From: Thermaerobacter marianensis DSM 12885
GTDB taxonomy: Bacteria; Bacillota; Sulfobacillia; Thermaerobacterales; Thermaerobacteraceae
DNA length: 64,000 bases
Reading direction: 5' to 3'
NCBI RefSeq assembly: GCF_000184705.1
Contig: NC_014831.1
Location: 1,860,001 to 1,924,000, forward strand
The notes beneath the pieces were generated by a model. That model saw only the letters and a list, made by a program, of their open reading frames with translations. It had not been told where the DNA came from and did no database searches. Positions 46,691-56,563 of the stretch are shown here, one piece after another (the first letter of the stretch is position 1; every line of letters begins with the position of its first letter). Made by a program: the position numbers and the translations under genes.

Positions 46691-49516
46691 ATGGCCGATA
46701 CCAGCTTGCTTCACCAGCGCGCCGGCGCCGGGACCGGCCCCACGCATCGCCCCGGCCCGGGTACCGGCACCGGCGACCGGACCGGCGACGGCGCCGGCCA
46801 CCACACCGGCCACGGTACCGGCGGCCCCACCGGCCCCGGCAACGGCACGGTGGGCAACGGCACGGTGGACGGCGCCCGCAACCCGCGCGCCAGCGCCGAC
46901 GGTGCAAGCGCCGCAACACCCTCCGCCTCCACGGCCGAGGTCACCCTGCCCATCGAGGGCATGACCTGCGCCGCCTGCGCCAACCGCATCGAGCGGGGGC
47001 TGAAGAAGATGGACGGCGTCGCCGACGCCGCCGTCAACCTGGCGCTGGCCCGTGCGCGGGTCCGGTTCGACCCCAGCCGGGTGACGGTGACCGACATGGC
47101 GGCGCGGGTGCGTGACCTGGGCTACGATGTGCCCCTGCAGCAGGTGCGCCTGGCCATCAGCGGCATGACCTGCGCGGCCTGCGTCAACCGGGTGGAACGG
47201 GCCCTGCGCCGCGTCCCCGGTGTGGCCGAAGCTGCGGTGAACCTGGCCACAGGCACCGGCACCGTGCGCCTGCTCCCCGGCACGGCCACGGTGGCCGACC
47301 TGGTGGGCGCCGTCCGGGACGCCGGCTACGAGGCGGAGCCCGTCGGCGAGGCCGGCGACGAGGCCGAGGCGGCGCGCCAGCGCGAGATCCGCGGGTGGTG
47401 GAACCGGTTCGTCCTGGGGGCCGTGCTGTCGCTGCCGCTGCTGGTGGCCATGGCCGCCCACTTCTTCACGTGGCACGGGCCGGTGTTCGACCTTCTTCAG
47501 AACGGCTGGCTGCAGCTGGCCCTGGCCACGCCCGTGCAGTTCTACGTGGGCTGGATCTTCTACCGTGACAGCTACTTCAACCTGAAGAACCGGAACGCCA
47601 ACATGTCGGTGCTGGTGGCCCTGGGCACCACGGCGGCCTACGCGTACAGCGTCGTGGCCCTGCTCTGGCCAGGCCTGGGCGTCACGGGGCTGTACTTCGA
47701 GATCAGCGCCATCCTCATCACCCTGGTGGCGCTGGGCAAGTACCTCGAGGCCGTGGCCAAAGGGCGCACGTCGGCGGCCATCAAGAAGCTCCTCGGCCTG
47801 CAGGCGCGGACGGCCCGCGTGATCCGCGACGGGCGCGAGGTGGACGTCCCCGTGGAGGAGGTGGCCGTCGGCGACGTGGTGGTGGTGCGGCCCGGCGAGA
47901 AGATCCCCGTGGACGGGGTGGTGCTGGAGGGCCGCTCCGCGGTGGACGAGTCGATGCTCACGGGCGAGAGCATGCCCGTGGAGAAGGGCCCCGGCGATGA
48001 GGTGATCGGCGCCACCGTCAACACCACGGGCACCTTCAAGTTCCGCGCCACCAAGGTCGGGCGGGACACGGCCCTGGCCCAGATCGTGCGCATCGTGGAG
48101 GAGGCCCAGGCCTCCAAAGCGCCCATCCAGGCCTTTGCCGACCGGGTGTCCAACGTCTTCGTCCCGGCGGTGATGGCGCTGGCCGGCGTGACCTTTGCGG
48201 GGTGGCTGGTGGCGACGGGCGACCTCACCCGGGCGCTGCTGGCGGCCACGGCGGTGCTGGTCATCGCCTGCCCGTGCGCGCTGGGCCTCGCCACGCCGAC
48301 GGCAGTGATGGTGGGGACGGGGCGCGGCGCGGAGAACGGCATCCTCTTCCGCGGCGGCGAGCACCTGGAGGCGACGGCCACCCTGGACGCCATCCTGCTG
48401 GACAAGACGGGGACGCTCACCGTGGGCAAGCCGTCGGTGACGGACGTGGTGGTGCTGGAGGCGCTGGATGCCGGTCCGGGCGTTGACCGCGACGTGGCCG
48501 AGGGTGCGGCCGGGGCTGCCGGCGAGGCCCCAACCGGTGCCGGCGCCAGCGGGGACGCCGCCCCGGGCGGTGAGGCAGCCCCCGGCCGCGGCGGGGCCGG
48601 TTCCTCCGACCTGGATGCCGCGCAGCGGGCCCTGTTGCGCCTCGTGGCGTCGGTGGAACGGGCCTCCGAGCACCCGCTGGCCGCCGCCATCGTGCAGCGG
48701 GCCCGGGAAGCCGGCCTCGACCTGGACGAACCGGAGTCCTTCGAGGCCATCCCCGGCCACGGGGTGCAGGCGCGGTTGGCCGGCCGCGACGTGGTGGTGG
48801 GCAACCGGCGGCTGATGGAGGCGCGGGGCGTCGCCGTGGACGCCGCGGCGAACCGGCTGGCCGCCCTGGAGGAACAGGGCAAGACGGTCATGCTGGTGGC
48901 GGTGGACGGCCGCCTGGCGGGCCTCATCGCCGTGGCCGACACCCTCAAGGAGACGGCCCCCGAGGCGGTGGCCGCCTTGCACGAGATGGGCCTCGAAGTC
49001 TGGATGATCACCGGCGACAACGCCCGCACGGCCCGCGCCGTCGCCCGGCAGGCGGGGATTCCCGCCGAGCGCGTCCTGGCCGAGGTGCTGCCCGCGGACA
49101 AGGCCGCCAAGGTGCGCGAGCTCCAGGCCCGCGGCCGCAAGGTGGCCATGGTGGGCGACGGCATCAACGACGCCCCGGCCCTGGCCGCGGCCGACGTGGG
49201 CATCGCCATCGGTACGGGCACCGACGTGGCCATCGAGACGTCCGACGTTACCCTGATGCGGGGCGACCTGCGCGGCCTGGTGGCCGCCATCGAGCTCAGC
49301 CGGGCGACCCTGGGCAAGATCCGCCAGAACCTGTTCTGGGCCCTGATCTACAACACCCTGGGCATCCCGGTGGCCGCCCTGGGCTACCTGAGCCCCGTGC
49401 TGGCCGGCGCGGCCATGGCGCTGAGCTCCGTCTCGGTCACGACCAACTCCACCCTGCTGAAGCGTTTCGATCCCATGCGGCGCTTCCGCCGCGATGAAAG
49501 GAGCCACGCGTCATGA
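46691..49516 (+). CDS. copA: Cu(I)-exporting P1B-ATPase CopA
   Basis: 941 residues, ATG preceded by AGGAGG. The first ~80 residues are Gly/Thr/His-rich ([21 protein letters not shown]). Two HMA domains follow, each with MTCAAC (about residues 92 and 160). Core: TGESMPV, CPC in [12 protein letters not shown] (about 526), DKTGT (about 570), [18 protein letters not shown] and the MSxSS-type end [12 protein letters not shown] 45-residue Gly/Ala insert interrupts the nucleotide-binding domain (about 600-640). Second gene of the csoR unit; its stop overlaps the next start. Confidence 0.95.
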   Translation: MADTSLLHQRAGAGTGPTHRPGPGTGTGDRTGDGAGHHTGHGTGGPTGPGNGTVGNGTVDGARNPRASADGASAATPSASTAEVTLPIEGMTCAACANRIERGLKKMDGVADAAVNLALARARVRFDPSRVTVTDMAARVRDLGYDVPLQQVRLAISGMTCAACVNRVERALRRVPGVAEAAVNLATGTGTVRLLPGTATVADLVGAVRDAGYEAEPVGEAGDEAEAARQREIRGWWNRFVLGAVLSLPLLVAMAAHFFTWHGPVFDLLQNGWLQLALATPVQFYVGWIFYRDSYFNLKNRNANMSVLVALGTTAAYAYSVVALLWPGLGVTGLYFEISAILITLVALGKYLEAVAKGRTSAAIKKLLGLQARTARVIRDGREVDVPVEEVAVGDVVVVRPGEKIPVDGVVLEGRSAVDESMLTGESMPVEKGPGDEVIGATVNTTGTFKFRATKVGRDTALAQIVRIVEEAQASKAPIQAFADRVSNVFVPAVMALAGVTFAGWLVATGDLTRALLAATAVLVIACPCALGLATPTAVMVGTGRGAENGILFRGGEHLEATATLDAILLDKTGTLTVGKPSVTDVVVLEALDAGPGVDRDVAEGAAGAAGEAPTGAGASGDAAPGGEAAPGRGGAGSSDLDAAQRALLRLVASVERASEHPLAAAIVQRAREAGLDLDEPESFEAIPGHGVQARLAGRDVVVGNRRLMEARGVAVDAAANRLAALEEQGKTVMLVAVDGRLAGLIAVADTLKETAPEAVAALHEMGLEVWMITGDNARTARAVARQAGIPAERVLAEVLPADKAAKVRELQARGRKVAMVGDGINDAPALAAADVGIAIGTGTDVAIETSDVTLMRGDLRGLVAAIELSRATLGKIRQNLFWALIYNTLGIPVAALGYLSPVLAGAAMALSSVSVTTNSTLLKRFDPMRRFRRDERSHAS

Positions 49517-50484
49517 GCCTCAAGGGCCGCCGCAAGGGCCGCGGTTCGTCCCGGACAGGGCGCTGGCGAAGAACCGGCGCGTGGGTGGCCGTCATGTTGG
49601 CCGTGGCCGCCGTGGCCGGCGTCATGGTGGCGGGCGGGGTCCTGGGGTGGGGCGGGGCGGTCTCGTCCCCGTCCATCCGCCACGTCCACGGCATGGCGGT
49701 GGATCCCGGGGATCCGAACCGGCTCTGGGTGGCCACCCACGACGGCCTGCTGGTCTGGGAAGAACCCGGTGGCTGGCGCGGCCGCGTGGGCCCGGTGGCG
49801 GACCTGATGAGCTTTTCCGCGGGGCCGGACGGCCGCCTCTACGCCAGCGGGCACCCGGGACCGCAGTTGAACCTGGACAACCCCCTGGGCCTCGCCCGCA
49901 GCGAGGACGGCGGCCGGAGCTGGGAACCCGTCAGCTTGCAGGGCGTCGTCGACTTCCATGCGATGGCGGTCAGCCCGGCCCGCCCCGGCCTGATCTACGG
50001 TTACTTTTACGGTGACGGCCAGCTCTACCGCAGTGAAGACGGCGGGCAGACGTGGACCCGCGCCCCCGCTCCGGATCTGGCCGGCCCCCGCGGTCTGGGC
50101 CCGCTGCAGCTGGTGGCCCATCCGACGGATCCCGCGACGCTGCTGGCGGCCGGGGAGAACGGGCTGCTCCTGAGCACGGACGGCGGGCGAACGTGGGAAC
50201 GGCTGCGGGACGGGGTGATGACCGCCGCGGCCTTCGTTCCCGGGACGGACCGTGGGACCATCCTGGTCTACGACGCCGCCGAGGGGCTCCTCCGCTCCAC
50301 CGACGGCGGCCGGACGTGGCAGCCCGCGGGGTCGGGCTTGCGGGTGGACCCCCAAGATCCGCTGGCCGCCCTGGCGGCCCGCCCCGACGCTCCGCAGCGC
50401 ATCTACGCCATCACCATGACAGGCACGCTCTGGCGCAGTACCGACGGTGGCGGGACATGGGAAACGATCGGGGCACCGCAATGA
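49513..50484 (+). CDS. BNR/Asp-box repeat (sialidase-like propeller) exported protein
   Basis: 323 residues. N-terminal membrane anchor or signal ([21 protein letters not shown]), then a beta-propeller with five Asp boxes: [32 protein letters not shown] and [20 protein letters not shown] (HVHG) at the start of the domain matches the F510_1955-type family often found near copper genes. The ATG overlaps the copA stop (ATGA), so it is translated with the copper ATPase. Enzymatic activity is not evident; an extracytoplasmic copper-related or protein-binding role is inferred from context. Confidence 0.85.
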   Translation: MSLKGRRKGRGSSRTGRWRRTGAWVAVMLAVAAVAGVMVAGGVLGWGGAVSSPSIRHVHGMAVDPGDPNRLWVATHDGLLVWEEPGGWRGRVGPVADLMSFSAGPDGRLYASGHPGPQLNLDNPLGLARSEDGGRSWEPVSLQGVVDFHAMAVSPARPGLIYGYFYGDGQLYRSEDGGQTWTRAPAPDLAGPRGLGPLQLVAHPTDPATLLAAGENGLLLSTDGGRTWERLRDGVMTAAAFVPGTDRGTILVYDAAEGLLRSTDGGRTWQPAGSGLRVDPQDPLAALAARPDAPQRIYAITMTGTLWRSTDGGGTWETIGAPQ

Positions 50485-50549
50485 CCCACGGCGCGCCCAT
50501 TTTGACGGCTCCCGGCGCACCCTCCTTGCCCTCAGGCCATAGGTTGCGG

Positions 50550-50584
50550 ACAGGTGGGGCCACGTCCGCCGCGGCCCCACCTGT
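50550..50584 (+). terminator. Terminator hairpin after the csoR-copA-BNR unit
   Basis: 12-bp perfect stem ACAGGTGGGGCC/GGCCCCACCTGT with an 11-nt loop, 66 nt after the BNR gene stop, before the next ribosome binding site. Only a short TT follows. Confidence 0.6.
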
Positions 50585-50632
50585 TATCGGCGGGGATCCC
50601 TGGCAGACCTGTGGCGAAAGGAGCGGTGTGCG

Positions 50633-51871
50633 ATGCCCATGCCGGACGTCGCGGGGCACGAGGGTCACCTCGAGCAAGCCAAGGCGCCCCGTTGCCTGCC
50701 GCTGGCCGCGGACACCCACCACACCACCCGGGTGGCGGGCCGGCACCCCATCGCGACCAGCGTGGCCGCGTCGCAGACGGCTTTCCCCGACCCCTCCGTC
50801 CCCGAACTTCGTCCCGGTGTCGCCATCCTGGCCCGAGGCGACGAGGACCACTTTCAGGACGCCCTGGTCGCGTCCCCTCTGATGCATCACCCGCGCAACG
50901 GGCCGATTCTGCTGACCCTCCCCGACGAACTGGACCCGCTCGTCCGCGACGAGCTCCTCCGGCTGCGCCCTCCGGGTGTGGGCGCGCAGCCAGGGCACGC
51001 AACGGCACCCGGTGCGGCGGAACCGGCCGGAACACCGGCGGGTATGATCGCAGAGGGCACGGACTCCGGTCCCCTGCCGGAACTGGAGCCTGCCCCCGCC
51101 CCCGGTCCGGCGGAAGGCACGCACCAGGGTCCCGTCCAGGTGTTCCTGGTCGGCGACTTGTCGCACGCCGTCGAGCACCAGGTCCGGCGGCTGGGCTTCC
51201 GGTCCCTGCGCCTGCGAGGCCGCAACGTCTTCGAGACGGCCGCCCAGGTGGCGCAATTCGTCGGTGTAGGCAGGACCGTCATCGTCGTATCCGGCGAAGA
51301 GTTCGCCGAGGGGTTGGCGGCGGCGGCGTGGTCGGCCCACACGGGTCAGCCCATCCTGTTGACGCGGCGTGACACGCTACCCCTGGCCACGGCGCGGGTC
51401 ATCGCCCTCGCCCGCAATCCCAACGTCTACATCGTGGGCAGCGAGCGGACCGTATCTCGAGAAGTGGAGCGAGCCATCCGCGGTCTTACGACCGGTCTGG
51501 TCCACCGGATCAGCGGAGCGTCACCCTTCGCCATCTCCGTGGAACTGTCCCGCTTCCTCAGCCCGGCGGGCGACTTCGGCTGGGGCAAAACCGAACCCGC
51601 GGGTCACTTCTTCCGTTTCTCCGCCGTCGACGCCTGGCAGTCCGCCATCGTCGGCAACCTTTTCTCGCACCTCGCCTCCCACGCGCCGCTGCTGCTGGTT
51701 GAACGCGGGCAGGTCCCCGACGTGGTCCGCACCTATATCCTGAGCGTCAACCCTCGCCACACGGAGCCCGCCCCTCCGTTCATGCACGGCTACATCGTCG
51801 GCCCGCCCGGCGAGGTGGCCTGCCGGGTCCAATTCGAGCTGGAGGTGCTCCTCCGCACGGTTATCGAATGA
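50633..51871 (+). CDS. Cell-wall-binding repeat 2 (CWB2) domain protein
   Basis: 412 residues, ATG behind AAAGGAGCGG. At least two CWB2-like units: TTRVAGRHPIATSVAASQTAF (about residues 30-50) and PNVYIVGSERTVSREVERAIRGL; intermediate PILLTLPDELD and PILLTRRDTLPLATARVI also match the repeat. CWB2 domains normally anchor secreted proteins to anionic wall polymers, yet no signal peptide or membrane segment is visible here. An Ala/Gly/Pro-rich linker occupies about residues 120-165. Either the protein is cytosolic with a repurposed domain, or export is non-classical. Confidence 0.75.
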   Translation: MPMPDVAGHEGHLEQAKAPRCLPLAADTHHTTRVAGRHPIATSVAASQTAFPDPSVPELRPGVAILARGDEDHFQDALVASPLMHHPRNGPILLTLPDELDPLVRDELLRLRPPGVGAQPGHATAPGAAEPAGTPAGMIAEGTDSGPLPELEPAPAPGPAEGTHQGPVQVFLVGDLSHAVEHQVRRLGFRSLRLRGRNVFETAAQVAQFVGVGRTVIVVSGEEFAEGLAAAAWSAHTGQPILLTRRDTLPLATARVIALARNPNVYIVGSERTVSREVERAIRGLTTGLVHRISGASPFAISVELSRFLSPAGDFGWGKTEPAGHFFRFSAVDAWQSAIVGNLFSHLASHAPLLLVERGQVPDVVRTYILSVNPRHTEPAPPFMHGYIVGPPGEVACRVQFELEVLLRTVIE

Positions 51872-51875
51872 AGCA

Positions 51876-51948
51876 GGCCGGCCGCATCAGGCCGGCCCGT
51901 CCGCCAAGGAGAGGCATGGCGCCCCCCGCCGGCGGCCCATGCCTCTCC
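51876..51948. terminator. Two tandem hairpins between convergent CWB2 and copB genes
   Basis: GGCCGGCC (51876-51883) pairs with GGCCGGCC (51890-51897). GGAGAGGCATGG (51908-51919) pairs perfectly with CCATGCCTCTCC (51937-51948). Their position between converging genes suggests bidirectional termination. Confidence 0.6.
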
Positions 51949-51974
51949 CCTTGCTCAGCCCGCTCTCCCGCCGC

Positions 51975-54230
51975 TCAGTCGAGCCGCAGTCGCCGCAGCA
52001 GCAAGGCGTTGACCGCCACCGCCACCGTCGACAGGCTCATGAACACCGCGCCCATGGCCGGTGAGAGCAGGAGTCCCCACGCGGCGCCGACGCCTGCCGC
52101 CAGTGGCAGGGCGACGGTGTTGTACCCGGTCGCCCAGAACAGGTTCTGGACCATCTTCCGGTAGGTGGCTCGCGATACTTGCAGCGCACCCGCCACGTCC
52201 AGCGGATCGTCTTCGATCAGGACCAGGTCCGCCGACTCGATGGCGACGTTGGTGCCGGCTCCGATGGCCACGCCGAGATCGGCTTCCAGCAGCGCCGGGG
52301 CATCGTTGATGCCGTCGCCGACAAAGGCCGTCGGACCTTCCTCGTTGAGCTGGCGAACGATCTTCGCCTTGTCTTCCGGCAATACCCGGGCGTGATACCG
52401 CTGGATCCCCAGTTCCGAGGCGACCGAGCGGGCCACCGCCTCCGCGTCGCCGGTGATCATCACCACCTGGATGCCCATCTGCCGCAGCCTGTGCACGGCC
52501 TCCCGGGCGCGCCCCCGCACTTTGTCGGCCAGGGCGAACAAGGCCAGTGCGCCCTCCTCGTCCATCAGGGCGATGACGCTCTCGCCGTGAGCTTCCGCTT
52601 CATCCAGACCCCGGCGCAATGCGACGGGCAGTTCCAGCCCGAGCTCGGCGATCCACTCGGGGCGACCGATCCGATAGACCTTCCCGCCCACCGAACCGAT
52701 CACCCCCTTGCCGGCGACCACCCGGAAGTCCTCCACCGCCGGGACTTGCAGATTCCGCTGGTCCGCCAGTTCGACCACCGCCCGGGCGAGGGGGTGCTCA
52801 GAACGCCGTTCCAACGCCGCGCCGATGCGCAAGGCTTCCTCTTCCGGCAGGCCGGCTGTGTAGATGCGGCGCACGCCGAACTTGCCTTCCGTCAGCGTGC
52901 CCGTCTTGTCGAAGGCGACGATCTTCAGGTCCCGTGCCCGCTCGAAAGCTTCCCGGTTCCGGACGAGGATGCCCGCGCGCGCCGCCATCGACGTGGCGTT
53001 GACCGTCACCAGCGGAATCGCCAAGCCGAGGGCGTGGGGGCAGGCGATGACCAGCACGGCCACCGCCCGCGTCAGCGCGAAGTCCAGGGGCTCCCCGGAC
53101 GCCCACCAGGCCAGGAAGGTCAGGGCGCCGGCGCCGATGGCGATGTAGGTCAACCAGCCCGCCGCCCGGTCGGCCAGGTTCTGAAAGCGGCTGCGGGAGG
53201 CCTGGGCTTCCCGCACCAGGCGCTGGATCTGGCTCAGGGTCGTGTCATCGCCGGTGCGCGCGACCCGGACCGTCAGGGCGCCTTCGCCGTTGACCGACCC
53301 GGCGACCACCTCGTCGCCCGGTTCCTTGGGAACCGGCCGCGATTCCCCGGTCAGGAACGCCTCGTTGACACTGGAGCTGCCTTCCTCGACCACACCGTCC
53401 ACCGGTACCTGCTCGCCGGGCCGGATCAGAATGCGATCCCCTTCCTTCAGCTGTTCCACCGGCACGTCGGTCACCGTACCGCCTTCCAGCTTGTGGGCCC
53501 GGGAGGGTACCAGCGCCGCCAGGTGCTCCAGCGCCCGGCTGGCTCCCTGGACCGACGACATCTCGATCCAGTGGCCGAGCAGCATGATGGTCACCAGTGT
53601 GGCCAGCTCCCAGTACAGCGGCATCCCCTTGAAGCCAAAGGTCACCGCCACGCTGTAGACGAAGGCCACCGTGATGGCCAGCGAGATGAGGGTCATCATG
53701 CCCGGGGCGCGCGCCCGCAGCTCGTGAGCCGCGCCTTTGATGAACACCAGTCCGCCGTACACGTAAATGGCCGTGGCCAGGAGGGCTTGGACCCATTCCG
53801 CCCCGGGAAATTGGACCGCCCGGTAGCCCAGCCATTCCTGGGTGAGGGGTGCGAAGTAGAGGATCGGCACGGTGAGAGCAAGACAGACCCAGAACCGGTC
53901 CCGGAACATCTCCGGGCTGTGACCCGCGTGCTTGTCGTGGGCGCCGTGGTGGTCATGGGCACCGTGATGCTGGTCTACGCTTTGCGCGTCGCGGAGGTCA
54001 CGGCCGTGGACACCTTTCTCAAGCCCTTGGGCTTCGGATGCAGAGACGGCCCTTTGGAGTGGAGATCGACCACCGTCGCTCCGGGAAGGCTTGTCCTCCG
54101 GCGAAACACTCTTTGCCGCAGGACGGGAAGGGTGGTGATGGTGGTGATGCGGGTGATGGGGTGGATGGGAGTGCACCGGATGGTGCGGGGCGTGCTCGCC
54201 GCGATGGCGGTGTTGGCTCGATTCATCCAT
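51975..54230 (-). CDS. copB: CopB-type (CPH) copper-translocating P-type ATPase
   Basis: 751 residues from ATG 54230, with AGGAGG upstream. The N-terminus is strongly His-rich (residues 8-32 carry over a dozen His; a second patch [17 protein letters not shown] at about 88-104) and no HMA domain is present. Core: TGESRPV, CPH in [13 protein letters not shown] (about 397), DKTGT (about 441), SEHPLARA and [14 protein letters not shown] with a His-rich N-terminus defines the P1B-3 CopB group, linked to Cu(II)/Cu(I)/Ag export. A CsoR box lies 70-87 nt upstream. Confidence 0.94.
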   Translation of the reverse strand: MDESSQHRHRGEHAPHHPVHSHPPHHPHHHHHHPSRPAAKSVSPEDKPSRSDGGRSPLQRAVSASEAQGLEKGVHGRDLRDAQSVDQHHGAHDHHGAHDKHAGHSPEMFRDRFWVCLALTVPILYFAPLTQEWLGYRAVQFPGAEWVQALLATAIYVYGGLVFIKGAAHELRARAPGMMTLISLAITVAFVYSVAVTFGFKGMPLYWELATLVTIMLLGHWIEMSSVQGASRALEHLAALVPSRAHKLEGGTVTDVPVEQLKEGDRILIRPGEQVPVDGVVEEGSSSVNEAFLTGESRPVPKEPGDEVVAGSVNGEGALTVRVARTGDDTTLSQIQRLVREAQASRSRFQNLADRAAGWLTYIAIGAGALTFLAWWASGEPLDFALTRAVAVLVIACPHALGLAIPLVTVNATSMAARAGILVRNREAFERARDLKIVAFDKTGTLTEGKFGVRRIYTAGLPEEEALRIGAALERRSEHPLARAVVELADQRNLQVPAVEDFRVVAGKGVIGSVGGKVYRIGRPEWIAELGLELPVALRRGLDEAEAHGESVIALMDEEGALALFALADKVRGRAREAVHRLRQMGIQVVMITGDAEAVARSVASELGIQRYHARVLPEDKAKIVRQLNEEGPTAFVGDGINDAPALLEADLGVAIGAGTNVAIESADLVLIEDDPLDVAGALQVSRATYRKMVQNLFWATGYNTVALPLAAGVGAAWGLLLSPAMGAVFMSLSTVAVAVNALLLRRLRLD

Positions 54231-54300
54231 GTCATCGACGACCTCCTATGACCCTATGACCGGCCCGGCCACCTGGGGGATGATGGCTGTTGACGACACG

Positions 54301-54317
54301 ATACCCCCACGGGGTAT
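54301..54317. promoter_or_regulatory. CsoR operator upstream of copB
   Basis: ATACCCCCACGGGGTAT, same arms (ATACCCC/GGGGTAT) and spacing as the box before copZ. It is located 71 nt upstream of the copB start, which puts copB in the CsoR regulon. Confidence 0.82.
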
Positions 54318-54569
54318 CACGGCCATGAATAACTTACCATCCGACGGATGGGGAAGCAAGAGGAGAGCCGGACATCCCACGCCGACCCCGCAGCGGTCGG
54401 CCGTGGGGCACCGGCCGCGGTAGCGCGGCCTTCCGACGCGGATCGAGGAGGAGCGGCCGCGGATGGAGGAGGAGCGGCGAAGGGAAGCCCCGTCCTCCCG
54501 CACCCGGGATACGGGGCCGCACCGGGCGTTGATCGAGCATGGCGGGGGTGGAACAACCCCGGCGCGAGA

Positions 54570-54604
54570 GCGGAAGGCCGCTGGAGGATCCAGCGGCCTT
54601 CCGC
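54570..54604 (-). terminator. Strong hairpin downstream of csp
   Basis: 15-bp perfect stem (54570-54584 with 54590-54604), 5-nt loop, 40 nt beyond the csp stop. No T-tract, but long and GC-rich; probable transcript end. Confidence 0.6.
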
Positions 54605-54644
54605 TGCACTGTCCCAGTCCCGTCCCGCCCCGCGGCGAACGCGG

Positions 54645-54989
54645 TCACGCGGCCATCCGCCGGCACTCCTCGGCGCACGCGCGGCACTCGCGCGCGCACT
54701 CCTGGCAGTGCTCGTCTTGGAACCGGCCGCATTCCTGGGCGCAGGCTTCACAGATCTCGGCACAGACCCGGCAAATGGCCCCGGCAAAGTCGCTGCCTCG
54801 GGACATCACCCGGGAAGCCAGCGCACAAATGTCTGCACAATCGCGCAACAGCTGCACGCACCGGCCGCGCTGCGCGGCGTCCGGCTCCTTCAGGCAGGCC
54901 GTCAGGCATTGCTCGCAGGCCTGCATGCAGCTGTTGCAGGCGTCAATGCACTTCTTGTACTGTTGCACGTCCGTGTGAACAACCGCCAC
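54645..54989 (-). CDS. csp: Four-helix-bundle copper storage protein (Csp, DUF326)
   Basis: 114 residues from GTG 54989, with AAAGGGGG 7 nt upstream. About 19 cysteines are spaced every three or four residues along helices (KKCIDACNSCMQACEQCLTAC, ICRVCAEICEACAQECG, CQECARECRACAEEC), the mark of Csp proteins that store many Cu(I) ions in a four-helix bundle. No signal peptide, so it is the cytosolic (Csp3-like) kind. It follows the copper-associated two-component genes by 188 nt; two hairpins precede the start. Confidence 0.9.
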   Translation of the reverse strand: MAVVHTDVQQYKKCIDACNSCMQACEQCLTACLKEPDAAQRGRCVQLLRDCADICALASRVMSRGSDFAGAICRVCAEICEACAQECGRFQDEHCQECARECRACAEECRRMAA

Positions 54990-55017
54990 CCCAATACCCC
55001 CTTTCTTCCATAGGCTA

Positions 55018-55095
55018 GGATCGTGCCGGCCCGCTTCCCGCGCCGCCACGATCCCCGTGGATAACGTCCTGCCAGCACCGTCGCGCCATGCTGGC
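55018..55095 (-). promoter_or_regulatory. Two hairpins in the csp leader
   Basis: GGATCGTG (55018-55025) with CACGATCC (55047-55054), extendable by CGGC/GCCG after a bulge, and GCCAGCA (55071-55077) with TGCTGGC (55089-55095). They lie between the kinase stop and the csp ribosome binding site, so they may act as partial terminator or leader structure. Confidence 0.4.
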
Positions 55096-55177
55096 AATAT
55101 ACGGAACGAGGGACGGGTACCTCTCCGGGTTCTTCACTTCGTGACGGTGCTTGTCGCCCAAGGTTTCCGCCCGCTCC

Positions 55178-56563
55178 TCACGCCGGGCGCAGAGGCAGCC
55201 AAACGCGGAACGTCGCCCCTTGACCGCATCTGCTTTCCGCATGGACCCGGCCACCGTGCAGCTCGACGATGCGCCTGACGATGGCCAAGCCGAGCCCCGC
55301 CCCTCCGCCGGCGCGGGAGCGCGACTTGTCGACCCGGTAGAGGCGCTCCCAGATATGCGGAAGGTCGTCGGGTGGAATGCCTTCCCCCGTGTCCCGCACG
55401 GTCACCACCGCCTCCCTCCCCTCGCGGCCGATGCTGACCGTCACCTCTCCTCCGGAAGGGGTGTGCCGGCGCGCATTGTCCAGCAGGTTGATCCACACTT
55501 GTTCCAGCCGTTCGCCGTCACCGTCCACCCAAAGATCCTCCGACGCATCCACCCGGAGGTTCACACCCTTTTCCGCAAAGGCCGGCAACAGGCGCGCCAC
55601 CACCGCTTTGACGGTCTGGCCCACTTCCACCGGCTGGCGACGGAGGGAGAAGGTGGGCTCCTCCAGCCGCACCAGGGTGAACAGGTCCTGAAGGAGGCGG
55701 GTCAACCGGCCCGCCTCCTGGTGAATGGTGGCCGCCATCGCCCGGCGCTGGGCTTCGTCCCCGTAACCTTTGACGAGGGCCTCGCTGTAACCCTGGATGT
55801 ACGTCAGCGGAGTCCGCAGTTCGTGCGATACGTCGGCCAGGAACGCCGACTGCTGGGCGCGGTACGTTTGCAGGCTTTCAGCCATCCGGTTGATGGAAGC
55901 GGCCAGGCGAGCGATCTCGTCGTTGCCACGAATCGCCACGCGCTGCGTGTAGTCCCCTGCGGCAATGGCGGACGTGACGGCCGTCATCTGCCGCAACGGC
56001 CGGGTCAATCGTCTCGACAACACGACCGTCACCGCCGTTGCCAAGACCGCCATGATGCCGAGGGCGATCCAGCTGGCGACCTTGAACGCCTCCAGGTCGC
56101 GGCGGAAGGGTTCCGTGGGTTCGAAGAGGACCACCGTGGCCACCCACTCACCGTTTCTGAACACGGGCGACCATACAACGAGGTAGGGTTCCTCTCGCCA
56201 GTCGCCACTGACCACGGCCCCTTCCGGCGTGGCGAGGGCACGGCCGTCTACCTGGAGGTAGCGCGTCTGCTCGGGGCCCAGCGGTTCCGAGGACGCCAGG
56301 ACCGTTCCCCCACGATCCACGACGGCTGCGATCAGGGGGGTCCGTCGCTCCATGGCGACCACGTGGTTCAGGGCCTCCGGCCCCCACCGGCCGCTGAGCG
56401 CTTCGGCATGCCCGTGGCCGCGGTGCAATAGATCCGCCGCCGCCTGGGCCACCAGGGAGCGGCTGAAGACCACGTAGAGGACGGCGAGCAGGATCAGGCA
56501 GAGCGAGCTGAACAGGGCGAACAACAATAGCCCCAGTTTGGTCGACAGTTGCAGACGACTCAT
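55178..56563 (-). CDS. Sensor histidine kinase (two-component system)
   Basis: 461 residues from ATG 56563, overlapping the response-regulator stop by 4 nt. TM1 LGLLLFALFSSLCLILLAVLYVVF, extracytoplasmic sensor (about 35-160), TM2 ASWIALGIMAVLATAVTVVL, HAMP (SRRLTRPLRQMTAVTSAIAAGDYTQRV), H-box FLADVSHELRTPLTYIQGY (phosphorylated His about 246), N-box WINLLDNARRHTP, G-boxes DTGEGIPPDDLP and GAGLGLAIVRRIVELH. The sensor has no obvious Cys/Met/His metal site, so the signal is unknown despite the copper setting. Confidence 0.93.
   Translation of the reverse strand: MSRLQLSTKLGLLLFALFSSLCLILLAVLYVVFSRSLVAQAAADLLHRGHGHAEALSGRWGPEALNHVVAMERRTPLIAAVVDRGGTVLASSEPLGPEQTRYLQVDGRALATPEGAVVSGDWREEPYLVVWSPVFRNGEWVATVVLFEPTEPFRRDLEAFKVASWIALGIMAVLATAVTVVLSRRLTRPLRQMTAVTSAIAAGDYTQRVAIRGNDEIARLAASINRMAESLQTYRAQQSAFLADVSHELRTPLTYIQGYSEALVKGYGDEAQRRAMAATIHQEAGRLTRLLQDLFTLVRLEEPTFSLRRQPVEVGQTVKAVVARLLPAFAEKGVNLRVDASEDLWVDGDGERLEQVWINLLDNARRHTPSGGEVTVSIGREGREAVVTVRDTGEGIPPDDLPHIWERLYRVDKSRSRAGGGAGLGLAIVRRIVELHGGRVHAESRCGQGATFRVWLPLRPA

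Larger units (their letters stand above)
54231..54644. other. Intergenic region between csp and copB
   Basis: About 410 nt without a credible gene. It holds the copB ribosome binding site, a CsoR box (54301-54317) and a strong hairpin (54570-54604) behind csp. Confidence 0.6.

Noticed and set aside
46592-49507. Minus-strand open frame of about 970 codons opposite copA
   Set aside because: Mirror of the CopA coding frame with His/Gly/Arg-biased nonsense sequence.
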